From: an uncultured Lachnoclostridium sp.
GTDB taxonomy: Bacteria; Bacillota; Clostridia; Lachnospirales; Lachnospiraceae
NCBI GenBank assembly: GCA_902464595.1
Contig: CABQJX010000056.1
Span: 1-17,529, forward strand
Length of the DNA: 17,529 nt
Direction: 5' to 3'
The notes under the pieces were generated by a model, which worked only from the letters and a program-made list of their open reading frames with translations, was not told the origin of the DNA and did not search any database. Shown in pieces: positions 13,421-17,529 of this stretch. How positions within the stretch are numbered: position 1 is the stretch's first letter; every line of letters begins with the position of its first letter. The position numbers and the translations under genes were made by a program.

Positions 13421-14555
13421 TCTTTGCCGCCTCCTTCTGTAAAAAGTCCTGGGGATATGTTCCGATCCATTTTCCCACAGCCGGGAAAAAACGGATCCTC
13501 TCCCCTTCGTTCACTGCAAACATCCAGGACTTCATGTACTCCAGGATCACTGTCCCCAGCTTCTCCGGCTGCATCTCGCGAAATTCCTTGCTCCACGCAC
13601 AGCCATACTGTTTCCTGCATTCTTCCAGCAAAGCTCCAAACTGTTCCCCGGACAGATAAATGCAATCATTTTCTTCTCTTTTTAACACATCTTCTTCCAG
13701 CAGCCGCCGCAGTTCGGAACAAATATTGAGCGTCACTTCGCTGACCGTAGCCTCTCTCGGATGACACTCCCCAAAGCAATGATCTTCCTCCATTACAAAA
13801 AAGGCACTGTTTTTGTGGATATGGAGCCTGCCCCCAAGAGCTTCATCCAAATATTTCCCTACCCACTGCCTCTGATTTTTCAGATACAGGGAGTCCGGAT
13901 CCTCTGTCTGTTCCCAGTACATGGCTGGCGCAGCTGCCAGCTGACGGTATACCCGGTTAATCCTGAAATGACCCCGATCTGTCTCCAGATCTCCTGCCAT
14001 CTCTGTCTCAAAATCCTTATAGGAAGAAAATTCTGAAATACTATGCCCAAAATTGGACGCAAAATAACGGGAAAGCCCTGTATTTTCGTAAAGCACCTCA
14101 TGCTCGATGCCTCCGGCCACCTGGTCGCTGGAACCGTCATATACCTGGAGCAGCCCCATTTTCTCTGAAAATTTCAGAGCCCGCACAAGGGATTTGCGTT
14201 GTGTAAACAGGGTCCAGTCAATTTCCATCATTTCCTGGAGCTGTGCTTCCAGCATGGACACCAGCTCTGAGAGAAGGAACTGTTCCCCTTCCTCTCTGTC
14301 CTCCAGGAAAATAAGAATCCCGCAAAAAATACAGTAGTCACGGATCTCTGAAAATTCCGTGATCCCCATAAAGCTTTCCGCGTGGGCAGGAATCTTTTCC
14401 AGCTTTAAAATACGCTCATTGCTGATCAGATTCCATCCCAGCTGTTCTGTCAAAAATCGCCGGAACCTTCCAATCTCCCTCTTTGTGCTGTTATACAGCT
14501 CTCTGTCTTCTTTAAGAACCCAGTACCGCTCCATCAGAGTCCGAACCGCTTCCAT
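13413..14555 (-). CDS. jetB: JetB of Wadjet type II (DUF2398/TIGR02678), apparently intact
   Basis: A 380-residue protein of the DUF2398 family, the MukE-like partner that bridges the kleisin-like JetA and the SMC ATPase. Recognisable parts are the N-terminal LMERYWVLKEDRELYNSTKREIGRFRRFL, the middle EIDWTLFTQRKSLVRALKFSEKMGLLQVYDG winged-helix segment and the C-terminal FFPAVGKWIGTYP. Length matches the family as I know it, and no stop or frameshift is seen. GGAGG six nt before the ATG at 14553-14555 decides the start; an in-frame TTG lies five codons upstream. It overlaps the end of jetA by 44 nt. Its partners are broken, so any present role is doubtful. Confidence 0.88.
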   Translation of the reverse strand: MEAVRTLMERYWVLKEDRELYNSTKREIGRFRRFLTEQLGWNLISNERILKLEKIPAHAESFMGITEFSEIRDYCIFCGILIFLEDREEGEQFLLSELVSMLEAQLQEMMEIDWTLFTQRKSLVRALKFSEKMGLLQVYDGSSDQVAGGIEHEVLYENTGLSRYFASNFGHSISEFSSYKDFETEMAGDLETDRGHFRINRVYRQLAAAPAMYWEQTEDPDSLYLKNQRQWVGKYLDEALGGRLHIHKNSAFFVMEEDHCFGECHPREATVSEVTLNICSELRRLLEEDVLKREENDCIYLSGEQFGALLEECRKQYGCAWSKEFREMQPEKLGTVILEYMKSWMFAVNEGERIRFFPAVGKWIGTYPQDFLQKEAAKNE

Positions 14556-16032
14556 TTTCTTCCTCCGCAAATTCTAAAATATAAGATGGCATAACAAGAT
14601 CTCCATCCTCACATTTTAAAGTGCAAGTTTCTTTTGTCTTGATCAGGCGGTAAGCCTGCCCATATTCTGTACGCCCCTTAGCAGAGTCCGTCAAATTGGC
14701 TGCTGCAATCCATCGAAGCAGCGTCTCTCTGGCGGCGATGCTCACAGTCTCATGGATCTTTGACAGTTCCAGCCGACTGCCCTCAATATACCGCAGAACC
14801 ATTTTCCGGTCCTCCTCTGCTTTTTTCAGATACATATTTCTCTGGGCCAGTTTTTCCATGGATTTATTCTCAAACCCTGTCTTATCCACCCTGGGCCGGT
14901 AAGCCCTGGTGCGTGGTTTTAAGAAAAACTCCATCGGTTCCTCCTCATAAGTACTGCTGCTTATATCATCCGTGGAGCGATCCCCATTAATCTTAAAATG
15001 CCGGACATGCTGGATCCCAAACACATAGGCTGATAATTTGTGGGCCTCCTCTATATCGCAGCAATTTTGAAACATGGAAATAAATTTTTTATAATCATCT
15101 TTTCTGCTGATCCCCCAATTTTGAAGCTGGACGATCAAGGACGCATTCTGAATGATTTTTCGGATCACCTCGTCTGTAATATCAAGAACGCGGCTGCATT
15201 CGCTGATCCTCCCCGGCTCTGCCATAAACCACCGTTTCAGCGCGCTCCATTTTCCATATACATTCTCCCTGATATACCGCTCCATAGACTCCCTGGACTC
15301 AAACGAAGGGTGGGGGATCTCTAACTCGCTGGCAATCACCTGTTCCAAAAGCTCACGTTCCCTCTGCTCGTCGATCTGCTTCATGATCCGCTCCACTCTC
15401 GGTGCTTTCGTCTGAAGCTCTTTGACAAATTCTTTGAGATATTTGATGAAGTGATCCTTATGTAAAATAAATTCTACGGACTTGAGCATTTTTTCTGATT
15501 TCCCGGAATAAAATTCCCTAAGATAGTCCTGATAATTCTGGTTCAGCCTGCGAAAATCCTCCTGGAGATTATGCCACCATTCATTCACTTCCTTCGGAGA
15601 AGCGTATAACATCAGATCCACTTTTACAAGCTCCTCCTCAATCCTGACAAAATAACTGCCAGACAGACTTCCCCCTTCCATAAATAGATTCTCAAGCTTT
15701 ACCGTCAAACGCTCAATCTCCACCGCATACTCTGACATGGAATACCGATACTGTTTATTTTTATAATCCTCAATCGTATAAACCCGCTTTGGATCCTGGA
15801 TCGGCGTAAGATTCTTTCACTCTGACAGCATATTCAGATCTGCCTTCAGCTGTTCCATGGAATAATCCTCAAATTCAGGATATTGTCTCACTAATTCCAA
15901 GACTTCTTCTTTATCCATCTGAAAATGCATCTTTTCATATTCCTGGTAAAAAACTCTCATGATCCGCCTGTATCTAGGCGTATTTCCTGTTGACAGGTAA
16001 GCGGTCTCCTGTATCATCCCTAAATGTTCCAA
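14512..16032 (-). pseudogene. jetA: JetA of Wadjet type II (DUF2397/TIGR02677), interrupted by one in-frame TGA
   Basis: JetA is the kleisin-like subunit. The frame starts at a TTG (16030-16032) with GGGAG 8 nt upstream and gives MEHLGMIQETAYLSTGNTPRYRRIMRVFYQEYEKM. After ADLNMLSE it meets TGA at 15817-15819. The same frame then resumes at once with KNLTPIQDPKRVYTIEDYKNKQYRYSMSEYAVEIERLTV and stays open to 14512. The family normally has Trp there (E-W-KNLTPIQDP), so a TGG-to-TGA change explains it. Total length with read-through is about 506 codons, normal for the family. The downstream part could restart at the ATG at 15736-15738, but no ribosome site is seen. Confidence 0.88.
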
Positions 16033-16044
16033 ACTGGCATCTCC

Positions 16045-16485
16045 CTATTTATCATTCGGATTTTTCTCAGGATTCTTCTCAAACTTCTTCCCGAAATCCT
16101 CCTCAAGCTTCCCAAGCTCTATCTCCAACTCTTTCACCAGCTTATCCGCTCCCTGCAGCACCTCCTGGATCCGGGACGGACTCATGTGATCCATATGAAA
16201 GCCTCCTGTACAGACTACATTCGTTCCCAAAGCGCTGCAGACAGCCTCTGCCGCTTTACGGCAGAGAAATTCGTCCTTATGCCCAGTTACATTTATAACG
16301 GAGGAAGTAACGCTGTTTTCACCACTTCCCGTAAGGGATTTTCTTGAAATGGCCTGTACCGTACAGCCTATATGAGGGCGGTCTCCGCCCTCTATGCACA
16401 TTAAAATATCACTTCCTATCAAACCAAGGCTTATTTTTAAAAAGGTTTCCCCTATCTTTTTACTTTTTTCTATCATCCATTCCAT
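16045..16485 (-). CDS. LpdD-like protein (prenylated-flavin chaperone family)
   Basis: A 146-residue cytoplasmic protein. The pattern SDILMCIEGGDRPHIGC, then INVTGHKDEFLCRKAAEAVCSALG, then VVCTGGFHMDHMSPSRIQEV matches the small LpdD protein that accompanies gallate/hydroxybenzoate decarboxylases in lactobacilli (GG-x-x-PHIG, HKD-x-F, T-x-G-x-H). The C-terminal 40 residues are a charged, Lys/Glu-rich helix ending in NPEKNPNDK. The ATG at 16483-16485 follows GGGGGCAGGAAA; an in-frame TTG lies upstream. No decarboxylase or flavin prenyltransferase gene is in the window, so its partner is unknown. It precedes jetA by 12 nt. Confidence 0.65.
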   Translation of the reverse strand: MEWMIEKSKKIGETFLKISLGLIGSDILMCIEGGDRPHIGCTVQAISRKSLTGSGENSVTSSVINVTGHKDEFLCRKAAEAVCSALGTNVVCTGGFHMDHMSPSRIQEVLQGADKLVKELEIELGKLEEDFGKKFEKNPEKNPNDK

Positions 16486-16555
16486 TTTCCTGCCCCCTGG
16501 TATCAATCCGCTTTTCCATACAGCCTGAAAAGCAGCTATGCTTCTTCTATGTTTC

Positions 16556-17032
16556 TTATTTCCCCCTCATTCCCCAAAAGCACCTGTAGGCCGCCGCAGT
16601 GTACGCCGGAATCACGGTCAGGAAAACGGCCAAATTCAAAGGCGTGAAATTATAAGTATTGGAGACCTCACCATATTCCAAAAGATAACGGCAGAGAAGT
16701 CCTGCCAGAGTGCCCAAAAAACTGAATGCCCACACTTTTTTCCAGCTGTTTTTTTCATAATAGAGGCTGAAATAGGCTAACCCCATCATTCCATAACTGA
16801 CAAGGATCATATATGCCTTTGAAATATCGTCAGAAAATTCCCGCACCACCACAGGAAAAGAAAAACAGCTTTCAAAAGCCTGGAAAAACAGGATAAAAGA
16901 GAGAAGGGCGCGGGGATGGGATAAAAGAAATTCCCTTCCTGTCTTCCCCTGCTTTTTTAAATTCCGGGCAAATGCTGCCCCTATCCCAAATAGGATCACC
17001 AAAGTCAGTGCATAAATGATAAAAAGCAGCAT
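16556..17032 (-). CDS. Small integral membrane protein, five predicted helices, family not recognised
   Basis: A 158-residue hydrophobic protein. Likely membrane segments are residues 2-21, 43-63, 73-91, 99-117 and 129-150, with a basic first cytoplasmic loop (RNLKKQGKTGR) that suggests the N-terminus faces outward. No catalytic or transport motif is visible. The ATG at 17030-17032 is preceded by GAGGGGGAG, and the stop of the sugar kinase gene lies 21 nt upstream, so it is probably co-transcribed with it. The LpdD-like gene follows about 70 nt downstream. I cannot assign a function. Confidence 0.75.
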   Translation of the reverse strand: MLLFIIYALTLVILFGIGAAFARNLKKQGKTGREFLLSHPRALLSFILFFQAFESCFSFPVVVREFSDDISKAYMILVSYGMMGLAYFSLYYEKNSWKKVWAFSFLGTLAGLLCRYLLEYGEVSNTYNFTPLNLAVFLTVIPAYTAAAYRCFWGMRGK

Positions 17033-17053
17033 CCGTTTACTCTCTCCCCCTCT

Positions 17054-17529
17054 TTATACGCCCTCGCCGTAAAAAGCAGCTCCGATCACACCAGCCTTAT
17101 TCCCCAGCCCTGCTCCCCGGATCGTTGTGGTTCTCTCTGACTCCCTGGAATAGATAAGCGGCTTTACCGCCTTTCTCAGCGGTTCTAAAAGCTGTTCCCC
17201 TGCTTCACTCAGTCCCCCTCCAATACAAAGGATCTCAGGCTGAAGCATATTGATCACATTGACCGTTCCCTCTGTCAGATAACCGATCAGGCGGTTCCAT
17301 GCACATACAGCCGCCTCATCCCCCTCTTTTGCTGCCTGGGCGATCATTTTTCCGTTCAGCCTTTGAATATCATGGCCTGTCATCTGCCACAGGCATGAAT
17401 CCCTGCAGCGCTCCATTTCCCTTCTCCCGTCGGAAACCAAAGCGGAGGCAGATGCATACGCCTCAAGACATCCTCTCCTTCCGCAGGTACAGGGCCGCCC
17501 ATTTTTCTCAATAACCATGTGCCCAAACT
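17054..17529 (-). CDS. ROK-family sugar kinase, C-terminal part (likely glucokinase; N-terminus outside window)
   Basis: ROK kinases phosphorylate glucose or related sugars with ATP. The visible 158 codons start inside the frame with FGHMVIEKNGRPCTCGRRGCLEAYAS, which holds the family's zinc-binding CxCGxxGCxE motif. The tail has VNVINMLQPEILCIGGGLSEAG and ends GNKAGVIGAAFYGEGV, as in bacterial glucokinases. The catalytic Asp and phosphate loop would be upstream, beyond the edge. It heads the run of minus-strand genes through the Wadjet relic. Glucokinase is the most likely activity, but an N-acetylmannosamine or fructose kinase is not excluded. Confidence 0.88.
   Translation of the reverse strand, partial: FGHMVIEKNGRPCTCGRRGCLEAYASASALVSDGRREMERCRDSCLWQMTGHDIQRLNGKMIAQAAKEGDEAAVCAWNRLIGYLTEGTVNVINMLQPEILCIGGGLSEAGEQLLEPLRKAVKPLIYSRESERTTTIRGAGLGNKAGVIGAAFYGEGV

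Noticed and set aside
15736..16032. Reading jetA as two real genes (71 and 408 codons)
   Set aside because: Both pieces are in the same frame, separated by a single TGA with family sequence continuing directly after it. The second piece has no ribosome site.
16022..16040. Frameshift at the jetA start (ATG CCA GTT TGG AAC ATT then one base missing)
   Set aside because: GGGAG touches that ATG with no spacer, whereas it is 8 nt from the in-frame TTG. A TTG start explains the sequence without a mutation.

Overview
The window looks like a chromosomal segment from a low-to-mid GC anaerobic Firmicute, most likely a gut Lachnospiraceae-type Clostridium. Grounds: a type III glutamine synthetase, a three-piece ferredoxin-fused glutamate synthase, the short gut-clostridial form of GlnA, an ANTAR antiterminator, strong TTGACA/TATAAT promoters and GGAGG ribosome sites. 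No rRNA, tRNA, CRISPR array or complete insertion sequence was seen.

Nitrogen module (1-1015 and 5105-10440). The left edge holds the N-terminal 267 codons of glnN on the minus strand. From 5239 to 10440 a plus-strand operon encodes glutamate synthase (amidotransferase, FMN/Fe-S subunit and GXGXG subunit as separate proteins), GlnA, and last an ANTAR RNA-binding antiterminator with a degenerate receiver. Both units start from a good promoter and run straight into a leader. In each leader a short hexaloop hairpin (loop AAGGGC or AAGGAC) overlaps the 5' arm of an intrinsic terminator, as expected for ANTAR antitermination. The glnN leader carries two hexaloop/terminator pairs in series. I infer that the regulator encoded by the operon controls its own operon and glnN.

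Iron module (1040-about 4890, minus). A YclNOPQ/FatDC-type siderophore ABC transporter (two permeases, ATPase, lipoprotein) sits between the two nitrogen units. Its promoter overlaps a repeat-rich likely operator. The first permease has no ATG at its best-supported start; an ATC stands there.

Decay zone (10437-11291). Tandem 5' fragments of two AbiEii-type nucleotidyltransferase toxin genes, one fused in frame to a winged-helix remnant, carry frameshifts and stops.

Right part (11356-17529, all minus). In transcription order: ROK sugar kinase (partial), a five-helix membrane protein, an LpdD-like protein, a type II Wadjet defence operon, and a MATE exporter, packed like one transcription unit. 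The Wadjet locus is a relic. jetA has one in-frame TGA where Trp is expected, jetB is intact, and a deletion joins the first 25 or so codons of jetC to the C-terminal half of jetD, removing the SMC-like ATPase. The MATE gene follows the jetD remnant directly.

The most interesting items are the two-stage ANTAR leader of glnN with its matching partner at the glutamate synthase operon, and the internally deleted Wadjet II locus.
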